Of a DNA stretch of 64,000 nucleotides, positions 7,875 through 16,802 are shown piece by piece (the first letter of the stretch is position 1; the number at the start of each line of letters is the position of its first letter). The position numbers and the translations under genes were made by a program. This stretch comes from Bradyrhizobium acaciae (lineage in GTDB: Bacteria > Pseudomonadota > Alphaproteobacteria > Rhizobiales > Xanthobacteraceae). A model generated the notes under the pieces. It did not search any database. It was not told the DNA's origin and saw only the letters and a program-made list of their open reading frames with translations. The stretch spans positions 62,001 through 126,000 of the forward strand of contig NZ_JACMYK010000007.1 in the NCBI RefSeq assembly GCF_020889785.1, read 5' to 3'.

Positions 7875-8139
7875 ATGGCATCTCAGGGCACGGGCACGCC
7901 GCTGTCTCTGAATGCTCGTGCGCACGTAGCTACGCGCTTTCGCAAAGTCCGGCAGAACGGGTGCCATACGACAGCGGCATCGAAGATGCGCTCGCTTGCG
8001 TTTTTTCCCGACAAATGCCGCTTTCACCTGTCTCGTAGCCGGGGATCTTTCAACATCCCCTGCATGAGCGTAAAACTGCGCTTACCCTGGGCCCACGAAC
8101 TGCCCTATGCGTAAGATTGGATGAGATATTGTATAGCTG

Positions 8140-8930
8140 GTGTGGGGAAAGGCGGTAGCGCTCTCCCGCTACCATCGATCCCCCCGACAGAGCCATGTTC
8201 GGGAAAAGGGTCGGATTTTCGCGGAGTGTGGCGAGACGTCCCTTGATATCGATCCGCACACTGCGGTCGTCCTCAGCGTTGGCTTTGGTTCCGGCGCCGC
8301 CCGGACGGCTGGGGCTGGCATGGACGACAATTGCCGTCACCGACTCTCGGATGGTTGCGAACTCGGTCGGGGCGCCGCACTTCAACTCCTGCGCCAATTC
8401 CATCGCAGCACGCTTGTAGCGGTCGAGAGCCTTCAGGTGCAGGGCAATCACGCTGTCGGCTTCGTTTGCAGCCTCGAGCTCTTTCGCCGAGCATTTTGCG
8501 CTCGGCCTCCAGCTCACGCATTCGCGGGATAAGTTGCTCAGGCGGCGCGCCCTGTGTGATCGCATCGATGACGCGCCTGATCTCCCGCTCGATCTCGCCA
8601 AGGCGCCATTCGGTGTTCTGACGCGGTCGGCGTTCGCCTCCTTCTTCCAACCGCTTGCGCTCGGTATTGTAGGCATCGACATAATCGGCAATTAGCGCGG
8701 GCTGAGCGAAGTGCTGGTGCAGTCCCTTGATCGCGAGCGCTTCGATGTCGTCCAAGCAGACGCGACGGCTGTTCTCGCACGAACCGCTCTCGCGATACGC
8801 AGTACATTGCCGGCACAGACCCTTTGCGTCGCTCTCGATTGATGCCATGCCGCTGCCGCGGCAGCCGCACTTGATGAATCCAGAAAGGATCCGCTTCGGT
8901 TTGGCCGAGAGTAAACCGCCCAGCCGTGGC
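8140..8930 (-). pseudogene. C-terminal remnant of a large serine recombinase, frameshifted
   Basis: The minus strand encodes a recombinase zinc ribbon (ILSGFIKCGCRGSGM then YRESGSCENSRRV) and the following coiled-coil segment, up to RMRELEAERKMLGE. There the frame breaks near 8490 and resumes with AKELEAANEADSVIALHLKA through LFPNMALSGGSMVAGE. This is the C-terminal half of a site-specific serine recombinase. The catalytic resolvase domain is absent, so it cannot act. It marks past integration activity at the right side of the accessory island. Confidence 0.7.
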
Positions 8931-9138
8931 TTTCGACTCGGCCCGAGAATTGAAGTGGAAATGATGACCGAGGTAGACCCTGGCCGTTGTTGCACAAACC
9001 ATTTGCGACCCCTTGCTTAAAGCGGGGTTCGCGGCAAGTGGAGCGGTCGTTCCACTGAGAAGTCCACGGAAACTTCATCGGCTTGATGCCAGGCATAGTC
9101 CGGTCGGTTGGGCTCCAAGGCCGCGACCTTGCAGTCCA

Positions 9139-9152
9139 TTGACTTACATCAA
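9139..9152 (+). promoter_or_regulatory. FixK box for the cytochrome c gene
   Basis: TTGACTTACATCAA. Its centre is 63.5 bp before the ATG at 9209. This is the first FixK-type site in the window and marks where the island changes character. Confidence 0.75.
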
Positions 9153-9208
9153 ACTAAAGCAAATCCATCACCGCTAAACTGATTTATTCGAAAGCCCGGG
9201 GGCGCGAT

Positions 9209-9658
9209 ATGAGGAACCGATGCTTAAAGCCGCTAATCATTGCCGGTCTGGCCGCTGTTTTCGCCGCGGCCGCCCACGCTGAAGATGCCGATGTCGGGAA
9301 GGCAGAGTTTCAGGCTTCGTGCGCAAGCTGCCATGGTGCGGATGGACGAGGCAAAGGACCGGTCAGCGAGCAGCTGAAGGTGCCACCTGCCGATTTGACG
9401 GCGTTGGCGAAGCACAACAACGGGGTCTTTCCCATAAACGCCGTTTACGAAACCATAGATGGACGGAAAGCAATTTCCGCGCACGGCACCCACGAGATGC
9501 CCATTTGGGGAGAACGGTTCAACCCCGTCAAGGGCCTGCCTCACACTGTTGATCCGACCTACGACGCGCTCGATCCTTCGCGGGACTTGCGGGAAGTCGT
9601 CGTGCGGACGCGCATCCTCGCCGTCATCGATTACCTGAATCGTATTCAGCAAAAGTAA
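9209..9658 (+). CDS. Periplasmic class I cytochrome c
   Basis: The 149-residue protein has a signal peptide (basic start, hydrophobic core, AHA cleavage before ED at about residue 24). It has a single CASCH haem site near residue 38 and a later methionine in GTHEMPIWG that is the likely sixth ligand. It would be a soluble periplasmic electron carrier. A FixK box at the usual distance implies microaerobic induction, so a role in feeding the cbb3 oxidase or another anaerobic reductase is reasonable but unproven. A hairpin follows the stop. Confidence 0.85.
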   Translation: MRNRCLKPLIIAGLAAVFAAAAHAEDADVGKAEFQASCASCHGADGRGKGPVSEQLKVPPADLTALAKHNNGVFPINAVYETIDGRKAISAHGTHEMPIWGERFNPVKGLPHTVDPTYDALDPSRDLREVVVRTRILAVIDYLNRIQQK

Positions 9659-9687
9659 GCGCGCCACAAAGGCGTCCGGGTCGCGGT

Positions 9688-9709
9688 GCTGCCGACGCTG
9701 CTCGGCAGC
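9688..9709 (+). terminator. Hairpin after the cytochrome c gene
   Basis: GCTGCCGA and TCGGCAGC form a perfect 8-bp stem around a 6-base loop, 29 bases after the stop. No T-run follows, so termination is likely but not certain. Confidence 0.4.
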
Positions 9710-9774
9710 GGCAACGCGATCTGCCGCCATAGACGAGCGGCATCCGCACGCGCCGCAAGGCAGTTGCCGCATCA

Positions 9775-9788
9775 TTGATCCCTGTCAA
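9775..9788 (+). promoter_or_regulatory. FixK box for the 9840 gene pair
   Basis: TTGATCCCTGTCAA, centre 58.5 bp before the ATG at 9840. Confidence 0.75.
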
Positions 9789-9839
9789 GGCCGCTGCGAG
9801 CAGAGCCGCTAGTGGTCATAGGAAAGTGGAGGATCAACG

Positions 9840-10340
9840 ATGACCAGCATAATGCTTGACGCCCAGCAAATTCAGAATGCCCCGGCTCCTGTTCGCCTCT
9901 GGCTTGAGCAGCAGATATCGGCGGTTCTGGGTCCGGTGTCGGTACCCGGAGCGTCGCAGCCTCGCCTGGTTGCCTGCACGGAAGTCCAGGCAGCGAACCT
10001 TCTCAATCGAATCAGACAGGCGCCGTCTGCTGTCGAAGTGTTCTTCGGGCTCGCCCATCCCGAAATCTCGTTCGGCGAGCCGCCGGTCGTGACGTTCCGT
10101 CTCCTCGATCTTCAGCGTCGTGCTGGTTTGGAGAACATCACCAAGCTCCTGGAATGTCTCGACCTGATCAACCGGGTGTTTGCGGAGATATGTGACGATC
10201 CGGCAGCGCGGTTCTGTGATTTTGACGCCGCAGGGCATTGCTCGATTCTGCCGGCCACTCAGGGCAGCATCGCTGCATTATGGAAGGCAATCGTCGCGGC
10301 GGAGCGGCCTGGCGTGCTGCCGATCGCCGCAGCCGAATAG
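9840..10340 (+). CDS. Hypothetical protein of the FixK island
   Basis: A 166-residue, probably cytoplasmic protein with no signal peptide, no membrane segment and no motif I recognise. It has a helical C-terminal half (LENITKLLECLDLINRVF). GGAGG precedes the ATG and a FixK box lies upstream. It ends 15 bp before the serine protease gene, so the two form an operon. The function may be linked to envelope stress through that neighbour, which is inference. Confidence 0.65.
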   Translation: MTSIMLDAQQIQNAPAPVRLWLEQQISAVLGPVSVPGASQPRLVACTEVQAANLLNRIRQAPSAVEVFFGLAHPEISFGEPPVVTFRLLDLQRRAGLENITKLLECLDLINRVFAEICDDPAARFCDFDAAGHCSILPATQGSIAALWKAIVAAERPGVLPIAAAE

Positions 10341-10355
10341 GCGAGGCGGCGCGAG

Positions 10356-11132
10356 ATGGACCCGAGAAGACCCTGCTGCAAGTTGGCACGGAAGTGGTCC
10401 GACCGCCTGTCGTCATTCCTCGTCGTCATGACGTGGATGCTCCTGCTCTGGCCCGGGCAAGTGCAAGCAGGGGAAATCCGGGATATGCAACCGCTTGCGC
10501 CCCTGGTCGGGAAGGTCATCCAAAGTGTCGTCGGCATAAGGGTCAGCACGGAGGCTACGGCAGCCGCCCGGTCAATGGACTCCGGTCCCGAGCTTCCCAA
10601 TGGACCGCCTCGCACGACGAACGACGTGTATGGTGCGGGCGTCATCATCAAGGCGGAGTCCGGATTGATCGTAACAACCAACCATCTGGTCAGCGGCGCC
10701 AAGACGCTTGCGGTCCGATTGTCCGACGGGCGCCAGCTTGACGCCAGATTCGTGGTGGCCGACGAGAGATATGACCTGGCCATGCTGAGAATTTCGGCCT
10801 CCGGCCTGACCGCAGCCCGCGTCGGTCGATCGATCGACGCCGAGCCCGGGGATTTCGTCCTAGCGGTCGGCGGCTCCTCGGGATCCGCTCCAAGCGTTAG
10901 CTTCGGCATTGTCAGCGCTCTGCATCGTTCGCGGCCTGGCATCCCCTGCCAGGATCTCATTCAGACCGACGCCTTGCTGGATCGCGGCAGTTCAGGCGGA
11001 GCTCTATTCAATCTGCGGGGCGAAGTGATCGGCATTGTTGCCGCCGGCGTCGATGAGACCGAATCCGAGCGCGCCTTCGGCCTCGCTATTCCCTCCGATG
11101 CCATCGATCGTCTCTACATCAGAATGAATTAG
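10356..11132 (+). CDS. Periplasmic trypsin-like serine protease (Deg/HtrA-type, no PDZ)
   Basis: A 258-residue protein with an N-terminal hydrophobic export segment (residues ~19-38, cleavage near VQAG). The catalytic triad is visible: H110 in TTNHLVSG, D140 in YDLAMLRI and S213 in DRGSSGGALF, the GSSGG variant of GNSGG. Full HtrA proteins carry PDZ domains and exceed 400 residues; this one stops after the protease domain. It probably degrades damaged envelope proteins under low oxygen, since it shares the FixK-controlled operon with the preceding gene. Confidence 0.8.
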   Translation: MDPRRPCCKLARKWSDRLSSFLVVMTWMLLLWPGQVQAGEIRDMQPLAPLVGKVIQSVVGIRVSTEATAAARSMDSGPELPNGPPRTTNDVYGAGVIIKAESGLIVTTNHLVSGAKTLAVRLSDGRQLDARFVVADERYDLAMLRISASGLTAARVGRSIDAEPGDFVLAVGGSSGSAPSVSFGIVSALHRSRPGIPCQDLIQTDALLDRGSSGGALFNLRGEVIGIVAAGVDETESERAFGLAIPSDAIDRLYIRMN

Positions 11133-11225
11133 GCGTTCCACGGATCGCGGATCGCGGATCGCTTTGAGGTGTGACTGATTTGATTAGCAAGCTGAATGGT
11201 TGCCCGCTCAATGATCGTGCACCGA

Positions 11226-11912
11226 TCAGTAGACCATGATCGGCGTTTCCAGAAGGTGATCGTTCACAGCAACGACACCGGGGATTGCCTCGGCGGCAAT
11301 CCGGATCGCCGTGCGCTCGGCGGCGGATGGCGCATATCCCCACAGGTCGACGACGCCGTTCTGTACGGTCGCGGTCAGATTGAATGTGTGTGCCCATGGT
11401 TGCCCGCGAAGCTCGCCGAGCAATCTCTTTCTGATGACGGAATCGGCAGGCGAATTCTCCAGCTTCGGCCGGGCGCTCGCGACAGCCTGGAGCAGATTGG
11501 CCCGGCTGACGATGCCGACGAGGTGGCCGGTTTCATCGACGATGGGTATGCGCTTGATGCCATGCTTTTCGAGCAGCATCGCAATTTCATGCAGAGGCGT
11601 CTCCGGCGTCGCGGTCACGACCTTGCGGGTCATGATGTCTGCGATCTTGACAGCATGGGACTTCACGTAGTCGGACGCCATTTGCGCGTCTCCGACCAGA
11701 AGCCGCAGCCACCAGGAATACGGGCGCTCGGTGCCGGCTTCAGTCCGATGCATCAAGTCGCTTTCCGTGACGATCCCGACGAGTTCGCTGTCCTTGCCCA
11801 CAACGGGGACGGCGCTGATGCGGTGCTGGAGCAGCAGGGAAGCGACTAGTCGAACCGTTGCGTTGGAGTCCACCGTGATGACGGGTGACACCATGACGTC
11901 GCGTGCTTGCAT
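11226..11912 (-). CDS. CBS-CBS-BON protein 1
   Basis: A 228-residue protein. Residues ~1-60 and ~90-145 are a CBS pair (MQARDVMVSPVITV; DIMTRKVVTATPETPL) that forms a ligand-binding Bateman module, usually for adenine nucleotides. Residues ~165-225 are a BON domain (VQNGVVDLWGYAPS), usually linked to membrane or lipid surfaces. I chose ATG 11912 because it begins the CBS motif; the longer frame upstream crosses the FixK box. It is divergent from the host-attachment gene and shares one FixK box with it. It likely senses energy state under oxygen limitation. Its partner is unknown. Confidence 0.85.
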   Translation of the reverse strand: MQARDVMVSPVITVDSNATVRLVASLLLQHRISAVPVVGKDSELVGIVTESDLMHRTEAGTERPYSWWLRLLVGDAQMASDYVKSHAVKIADIMTRKVVTATPETPLHEIAMLLEKHGIKRIPIVDETGHLVGIVSRANLLQAVASARPKLENSPADSVIRKRLLGELRGQPWAHTFNLTATVQNGVVDLWGYAPSAAERTAIRIAAEAIPGVVAVNDHLLETPIMVY

Positions 11913-11972
11913 GATCGTGCTCTCTGTAGCCGGGAAGATGTCGCATCCTGCGGGATCGTGCGGATGCGTGAT

Positions 11973-11986
11973 TTGACCCCGATCAA
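11973..11986 (+). promoter_or_regulatory. Shared FixK box (CBS-BON 1 and host-attachment gene)
   Basis: TTGACCCCGATCAA. Its centre is 67.5 bp from the start at 11912 and 61.5 bp from the start at 12041, so one site can serve both divergent genes. Confidence 0.75.
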
Positions 11987-12040
11987 TCGATTCGGAGTTC
12001 CCTGGTCCTAGAGAGGACCGTTGAAGCGGAGGATGTCGAG

Positions 12041-12505
12041 ATGGCAGGAATTCCAAAGAACGCGCTCGTGTTTGTCGGAGACGGGCGCAAGGCGCTGCTG
12101 CTCCGCAACGAAGGCGACGATCGGTTCCCCAGCCTGAAGGCGGAGGCGGTGTTCGAAGATCGCAACCCGCCAACGCATCTGCAAGGCACGGACCGCCCGG
12201 GACACTTCATAAAGGGGATCGTCTCCGGTCGGCGGGGAGCCGTCGAACCGACGAACTGGCACGAACTCGAGGAGTATCGGTTCACAAGGCGAATTGCGCG
12301 GGCTGCGGAGGAGATTGTCCGGAGTGGACGGACGACGGCGCTTGTCATCGTTGCTCCGCCGCGCACGCTGGCACAGCTTCGGGCGACACTGCATCCCGAT
12401 GTCAAGCGTCACATCATTGCGGAGATTCCCAAGGACCTGACGAGGCTTCCCGTCGGGGAAATTGAAAGGCACATTATGGAGGCGCTCGCGTCGCCTACAC
12501 GATAG
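12041..12505 (+). CDS. Host-attachment / baeRF12-type (eRF1-like) protein
   Basis: A 154-residue protein with the outline of the family annotated as host attachment protein, which belongs to the bacterial archaeo-eukaryotic release factor (baeRF) group. It has an N-terminal LVFVGDGRKALLLRN strand pair, a central HELEEYRFTRRIA helix, VIVAPPRTLAQLR, and a C-terminal EIPKDLTRLPVGEIERHI. The proteins resemble the eRF1 domain that enters ribosomes, so a role in ribosome rescue or dormancy is plausible but unproven. A FixK box lies at the standard distance. Confidence 0.75.
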   Translation: MAGIPKNALVFVGDGRKALLLRNEGDDRFPSLKAEAVFEDRNPPTHLQGTDRPGHFIKGIVSGRRGAVEPTNWHELEEYRFTRRIARAAEEIVRSGRTTALVIVAPPRTLAQLRATLHPDVKRHIIAEIPKDLTRLPVGEIERHIMEALASPTR

Positions 12506-12539
12506 ACGCTGTACGGCCGACAGTGTCTCAAGAGCGAGT

Positions 12540-13166
12540 TCAAGAGTAAGTCCGTCTCGTCGTATAGAACAGCCAGATTGCGACAACGGCCAGCAACACT
12601 GACATTATGCGCCCGATGAGCATTGTGTTTGCCCGCTTTTCGATGGTTGGCCGGATGGCGTTCGCTGAAATCACGACAGCCGCATGAATTGCGGTCGCTA
12701 TCGCAATGTACGTCGTCAGCAGGATCGCTGTCTGCTGAAGCAGTGGCCGTGCCTCATCGATGAACGTCGGAAAAATCGATAGATAGAAAGCGCCGGCCTT
12801 GGGATTGAGTAGATTGGTAATCAAGCCCCTGAAGAAGAATTTGGAGTGCGCCGCCGCATCGACTGGCTTGACGATCTCTCGCGGAGCATCGCGCCATCCT
12901 TGCCAGGCAAGCCAAAGCAGGTAGAGCGCGCCACCCCAGCGAAGGGCTTCGTAAAGCGGGGTGGAGGTCGCGACGAGAGCTGCAAGGCCGAGGGATGATG
13001 CGATCCCAACTCCTAATAAGCCGCAGGCGACACCAGCCGTTGCGGCAAGACCGGCTCGCCGACCGACCGAAACGGCCAGTACCGCGAGATAGCCCATGTT
13101 AGGTCCCGGTGTCAGTTCGATGAGCGTGGCCGTGAGTGCGAAAGCAAATAGAGAGTTTCCACCCAT
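12540..13166 (-). CDS. LysE-family amino-acid exporter
   Basis: A 208-residue membrane protein with about six hydrophobic segments and the family signature near the N-terminus (LIELTPGPNMGYLAVLAV). LysE/RhtB proteins export amino acids or their analogues by proton antiport in the inner membrane. The substrate cannot be told from sequence. A FixK box sits upstream, so export may relieve metabolite build-up when respiration slows. Confidence 0.85.
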   Translation of the reverse strand: MGGNSLFAFALTATLIELTPGPNMGYLAVLAVSVGRRAGLAATAGVACGLLGVGIASSLGLAALVATSTPLYEALRWGGALYLLWLAWQGWRDAPREIVKPVDAAAHSKFFFRGLITNLLNPKAGAFYLSIFPTFIDEARPLLQQTAILLTTYIAIATAIHAAVVISANAIRPTIEKRANTMLIGRIMSVLLAVVAIWLFYTTRRTYS

Positions 13167-13220
13167 GGTTCGATCCGTGCGTTTCCGAGGCGGGATTGCC
13201 CTAGATGTTGGTTTGATGGC

Positions 13221-13234
13221 TTGATCACGGTCAA
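13221..13234 (-). promoter_or_regulatory. FixK box for the LysE-type gene
   Basis: Plus strand TTGATCACGGTCAA, centre 61.5 bp from the start codon at 13166. Confidence 0.75.
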
Positions 13235-13424
13235 ATTTTCCATTTCGAGCTTACGTGGGTGCTGCCGGCAAGGGCGGCAACAGCCGCGAGCTTCTGCGAG
13301 TAGCTTTCGACGTGGGCAAATCGGGCTGGCGGTCCCGTCCTCTACCGGCGCTGCCCATGTGAGCTGACAACCCGCCGAGCGATCTTGCGGCGAAAACCAG
13401 CGGTTACAAAACCTGCGCGGTTTA

Positions 13425-13438
13425 TTGATCCAGGTCAG
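13425..13438 (+). promoter_or_regulatory. FixK-like box for CBS protein at 13506
   Basis: TTGATCCAGGTCAG, with one mismatch (G for the last A). Its centre is 74.5 bp before the ATG. Confidence 0.6.
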
Positions 13439-13505
13439 CCCGGCCTTCCGTTTTTGACCGATGCTGGCGGATCATCGCGTACAAAAAAACTCTAGGGAGA
13501 GTGCC

Positions 13506-13967
13506 ATGTTGGCGTCGGATGTCATGCGTACGTCGTTCGTGACGATCAAACCCGCCGCGCCATTGCTCGATGCCGTTCGTCTATTGCTGGAAACTGGCCA
13601 GCGCGGCTTGCCTGTGCTCGATGGCTCAGGGGCGCTGATCGGTGTTATCTCCGAGGGCGACTTCCTTCACCGCCGCGAACTCGGCGTGCATTGGCCAGAG
13701 GGCTTTTGGCTCGAATGGCTGCTGAGCAGAGAGGAGGGGCGGCTGGTCCGCGAGCGGACCCGGGCCCTGAGTGTCGACGCCGTGATGAGCCGCAAGCCCA
13801 TTTGCGTCGATGAATGCGCGACTGTGGACGAGATCGTTGTCGAAATGGACAAGCATCAGATATCGCAAGTCATGGTCCTCCGGGATACTCGTGTCGTTGG
13901 CATCGTTGGCCGCGTGCAGCTGATCACCGCGCTTGAGCGAATACTCGCGCGATCCGAGGGCGACTGA
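13506..13967 (+). CDS. CBS-domain pair protein (no BON)
   Basis: A 153-residue protein that is essentially two CBS repeats: residues ~2-60 (MLASDVMRTSFVTIKP) and ~92-148 (DAVMSRKPICVDECATV). AGGGAGAG precedes ATG 13506; the longer frame adds an unlikely start. It is a close paralogue of the CBS protein at 27267, with near-identical opening residues. Such stand-alone Bateman modules bind AMP/ATP-type ligands and regulate a partner. The partner is not evident, because the gene is monocistronic behind its own FixK-like box. Confidence 0.85.
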   Translation: MLASDVMRTSFVTIKPAAPLLDAVRLLLETGQRGLPVLDGSGALIGVISEGDFLHRRELGVHWPEGFWLEWLLSREEGRLVRERTRALSVDAVMSRKPICVDECATVDEIVVEMDKHQISQVMVLRDTRVVGIVGRVQLITALERILARSEGD

Positions 13968-14168
13968 TGCGGAGGCCGCCCGGCAGTCAGGTGTGGGGCG
14001 TGCGATTGATCCGAGCGCGCTTCGGGTCGAGTGCAAGAACAGCAAGAAGCAGGCTCATGCCGTACCTTGCCCTCAAGGAAAGCTATCGCTGAATTGACCC
14101 TGCTCAAGGTTTCCGCGGAGGCGATCGCGGATGCTGGCAGTGTCCATCGGGCGCTGATGAGGTTCGCC

Positions 14169-14357
14169 ATGACTGACCGAATGAAGTTGCCGGCCGTCGA
14201 GCAACCCGTGAAATCTGAAGCAGATAGTGGTTGCGAGAGGTCGGCTGATCGCCGCTGGCTACTGGATGCGTTGGAAGACGACGAGGTTCGTGAGGCCCTG
14301 AAGGACAATATGGCGCCCACATCCTCCGAGACGGACGGCATGCCGGCGCATGACTGA
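14169..14357 (+). CDS. Possible small acidic protein before the LOG gene
   Basis: A 62-residue frame (MTDRMKLPAVEQPVKSEADS, then RWLLDALEDDEVREALK) overlaps the following gene by 8 bp. The helical acidic end looks protein-like, but no family or ribosome site supports it. It may be an upstream coupled peptide or nothing. Confidence 0.28.
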   Translation: MTDRMKLPAVEQPVKSEADSGCERSADRRWLLDALEDDEVREALKDNMAPTSSETDGMPAHD

Positions 14358-15363
14358 CGAACGCGATCTGCCATCGGCTCGTCCGAACCCGAGGCGGGCC
14401 CACCGCGTCGACAGGATCGCGGCATTCCCGGGAGAGCAGCCCCAGGACGCGCAGGGGGACAGTCGCGCGCCCAGCCTTCTGCGCAGCATCCTGCAATCGC
14501 CAAGCTACCAAGAAGCGGATCGGGACGGAGAGTTCCTGCAGAGCGAAGCCGCACGCGGCATTCGTCTCCAACTTGATTTCCTCAAGGCCGAGACCCTGCT
14601 CCGGGAACATCAGATCGCTCATACGATCGTCGTCTTTGGCAGCACTCGCATCTGCGAAGCGCAAGCGGCCCGTCGGGCCGTCGCCTCGATAGCTGGCGAG
14701 CTCTCGTTGAATCCCGATGATGACGGTTTGCAGCGCCGTCTCAAGACGGCACGGAGTATTGCGGCGAAGAGCAAGTATTACAGGATCGCGCGCGAGTTCG
14801 GCCAGATCGTCGGTGCCGCGGGCGAAAAGGCCATCGGTGGCCGCCTCATGATCATGACCGGTAGCGGCCCGGGCATCATGGAAGCAGCCAACCGGGGTGC
14901 GCGCGACGTCGGGGCCCAGTCGATCGGACTGAACATCACGCTTCCGAAGGAGCAGGACCCGAACCAATATGTCACGCCCGAGCTCTGCTTCAAGTTTCAC
15001 TATTTCGCGATGCGAAAGTTGCATCTCCTGATGCGCGCGAGGGCGCTGGTGGCATTCCCGGGCGGGTTTGGCACAATGGACGAACTGTTCGAAGTGCTGT
15101 CATTGGCGCAAACCCGAAAGATCGCGCCGGTTCCGGTCGTGCTGGTCGGCGAGTCGTATTGGCGTCGCGCGTTTGATCCAGACTTCCTCGTCGAGGAGGG
15201 GGTCATCGATCCGGAAGACAGGGACCTGTTTTGGTTTGCAGAATCCGCCGAGGAAGCCTGGCAGGGCATTCTGCGGTGGTACCAGGCGGCGGGCCAGCCG
15301 CTGCTTCCGATTGGAGAAGTCGCCTCACGGCGCAAGTCGATCAGTCGAGAGGTCGAATCGTGA
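14350..15363 (+). CDS. LOG-family (lysine-decarboxylase-like) protein, possible nucleotide 5'-monophosphate phosphoribohydrolase
   Basis: A 337-residue protein with a Rossmann fold, HTIVVFGSTRICEA near residue 90, MIMTGSGPGIMEAANRGA and the PGGFGTMDELFEVL signature (PGGxGTxxE). Known members cleave nucleotide monophosphates to base and ribose phosphate. The ~90-residue N-terminal extension is longer than in the short cytokinin-type LOG proteins. The gene is translationally coupled (GTGA) to the metallo-beta-lactamase RNase-like gene, which suggests a joint role in RNA or nucleotide turnover. Confidence 0.8.
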   Translation: MTDERDLPSARPNPRRAHRVDRIAAFPGEQPQDAQGDSRAPSLLRSILQSPSYQEADRDGEFLQSEAARGIRLQLDFLKAETLLREHQIAHTIVVFGSTRICEAQAARRAVASIAGELSLNPDDDGLQRRLKTARSIAAKSKYYRIAREFGQIVGAAGEKAIGGRLMIMTGSGPGIMEAANRGARDVGAQSIGLNITLPKEQDPNQYVTPELCFKFHYFAMRKLHLLMRARALVAFPGGFGTMDELFEVLSLAQTRKIAPVPVVLVGESYWRRAFDPDFLVEEGVIDPEDRDLFWFAESAEEAWQGILRWYQAAGQPLLPIGEVASRRKSISREVES

Positions 15364-16748
15364 AATTATCCTTTCATGGCGCCGATCGCGCGGTGACCGG
15401 GTCCTGTCACCTGGTCGAATGCCTGAATCGTCGCATCCTGGTCGATTGCGGTCTGTTTCAGGGAAGCCGCGACCTGGTGGAAGAGAACATCGCGGCTTTC
15501 GGGTTCGATCCTGCAACCATTGACTATGTTCTGCTGACCCATGCCCACCTGGATCACTGCGGCAGGATTCCATTACTCGCCAAGCGAGGGTTCAGAGGTG
15601 AGGTGATCTCGACTGCGGCTAGTCGCGAATTGGCCCGTCTCGTGCTGGTCGATGCCGCACATCTTCAGGAGGAGGACGCGCAGCGGAGAGCCCGCCAATG
15701 GCGCAGGCGTGGGGAAGAGGATCCGCCTTTGCCGCTCTACAGCGTCGTCGAAGCGCTTGATTGCTTCGATCGATTTGGAAGGACGGCAGAGTATGGACAG
15801 CCGCTGCAACTCGCAGAGGGACTCCGCGCGACCTTCTTCGATGCCGGCCATATCCTGGGCTCCGCGAGCATCCTGATCGAGGCTGCCGAGCACGACCGCA
15901 CGCGTTCGGTGCTGTTCTCGGGCGATCTTGGCAACGCGGGTCGCCCGCTGCTGCGGCTGCCGTGCCCTCCCGCTCGCGCCGACATTATCGTCATGGAATC
16001 GACATATGGTGACAGGCGCCATCGGTCGCTGCAAGACTCCATCGAGGAGCTCTACGGCGCGGTCAGCAGCACGCTGGCGCGCGGTGGCAACGTCATCATC
16101 CCGACCTTCGCGCTCGAGCGCGCCCAGGAGATCCTCTATGCCCTGCGCCAGGGGGTGGCGTGCAGCAGGTTGCCGCCAGCCGTGCCGATCTTCCTGGATT
16201 CGCCGATGGCGATCTCGGCGACCGAGATATTCAAGCGGCATCCCGAATGTCTGAGCTCCGAGGCCGCCTCCATGTTTCGTGAAGGCCGGGATCCGCTGCA
16301 GCCGGCGAATCTGCGTCTCGTCCGCGAGAGTGCTGATTCGGTCGCCATCAACAGGATAACGGGCGGTGCCGTCATCATGGCCGGGTCCGGGATGTGCACG
16401 GGCGGCAGAATTTGCCATCATCTCCGGCACAACATCTGGCGCAAGGAATCGGCGGTCGTATTCGTCGGATACGCCGCCTCGGGAACGATTGCGCGGCAGA
16501 TTATCGATGGGGCCAAGTCGGTGCGGCTGTTCGGCGAGGACATTGCGGTTCGCAGCGCGGTCTACACGATCAACGGATTTTCAGCTCACGCCGATCAGCC
16601 GGAACTGCTCGCATGGCGACGCGCGATCGAGGGATGCGAGGCAACGTTCCTGGTCCATGGCGAAGAGCCCGCCATGCAGGCGCTCGCTGCGCATTTGGAG
16701 GGACAGCGGGTGGAGCTACCGCGTCTGGGAGACGTATTCGATCTATAG
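15360..16748 (+). CDS. Metallo-beta-lactamase / beta-CASP RNase-like protein
   Basis: A 462-residue protein from GTG 15360. The metallo-beta-lactamase zinc motif HAHLDHCGR, a downstream GHILGSA and SGDLG give the metal ligands. The beta-CASP insertion follows (ESTYGDR; IPTFALERAQEILYAL), then GSGMCTGGRICHHL and the final INGFSAHADQ, the typical CPSF73/YsgS-like layout. The family comprises RNA endo/exonucleases and related hydrolases. The start is chosen because VKLSFHGADRAVTGSCH is the conserved beginning and it overlaps the LOG stop. It may reshape RNA pools under oxygen limitation. Confidence 0.85.
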   Translation: MKLSFHGADRAVTGSCHLVECLNRRILVDCGLFQGSRDLVEENIAAFGFDPATIDYVLLTHAHLDHCGRIPLLAKRGFRGEVISTAASRELARLVLVDAAHLQEEDAQRRARQWRRRGEEDPPLPLYSVVEALDCFDRFGRTAEYGQPLQLAEGLRATFFDAGHILGSASILIEAAEHDRTRSVLFSGDLGNAGRPLLRLPCPPARADIIVMESTYGDRRHRSLQDSIEELYGAVSSTLARGGNVIIPTFALERAQEILYALRQGVACSRLPPAVPIFLDSPMAISATEIFKRHPECLSSEAASMFREGRDPLQPANLRLVRESADSVAINRITGGAVIMAGSGMCTGGRICHHLRHNIWRKESAVVFVGYAASGTIARQIIDGAKSVRLFGEDIAVRSAVYTINGFSAHADQPELLAWRRAIEGCEATFLVHGEEPAMQALAAHLEGQRVELPRLGDVFDL

Positions 16749-16802
16749 GCGGTCTGCGAAGATGAGCCGGACGATCCTCGGCCAAGCGAGTTCTTGGTCG
16801 TT

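Noticed and set aside
13985-14005. TTGATCCGAG near 13985 as a FixK box for the LOG gene
   Set aside because: The right half-site is missing (GCGC instead of TCAA) and the distance to 14350 is too large.
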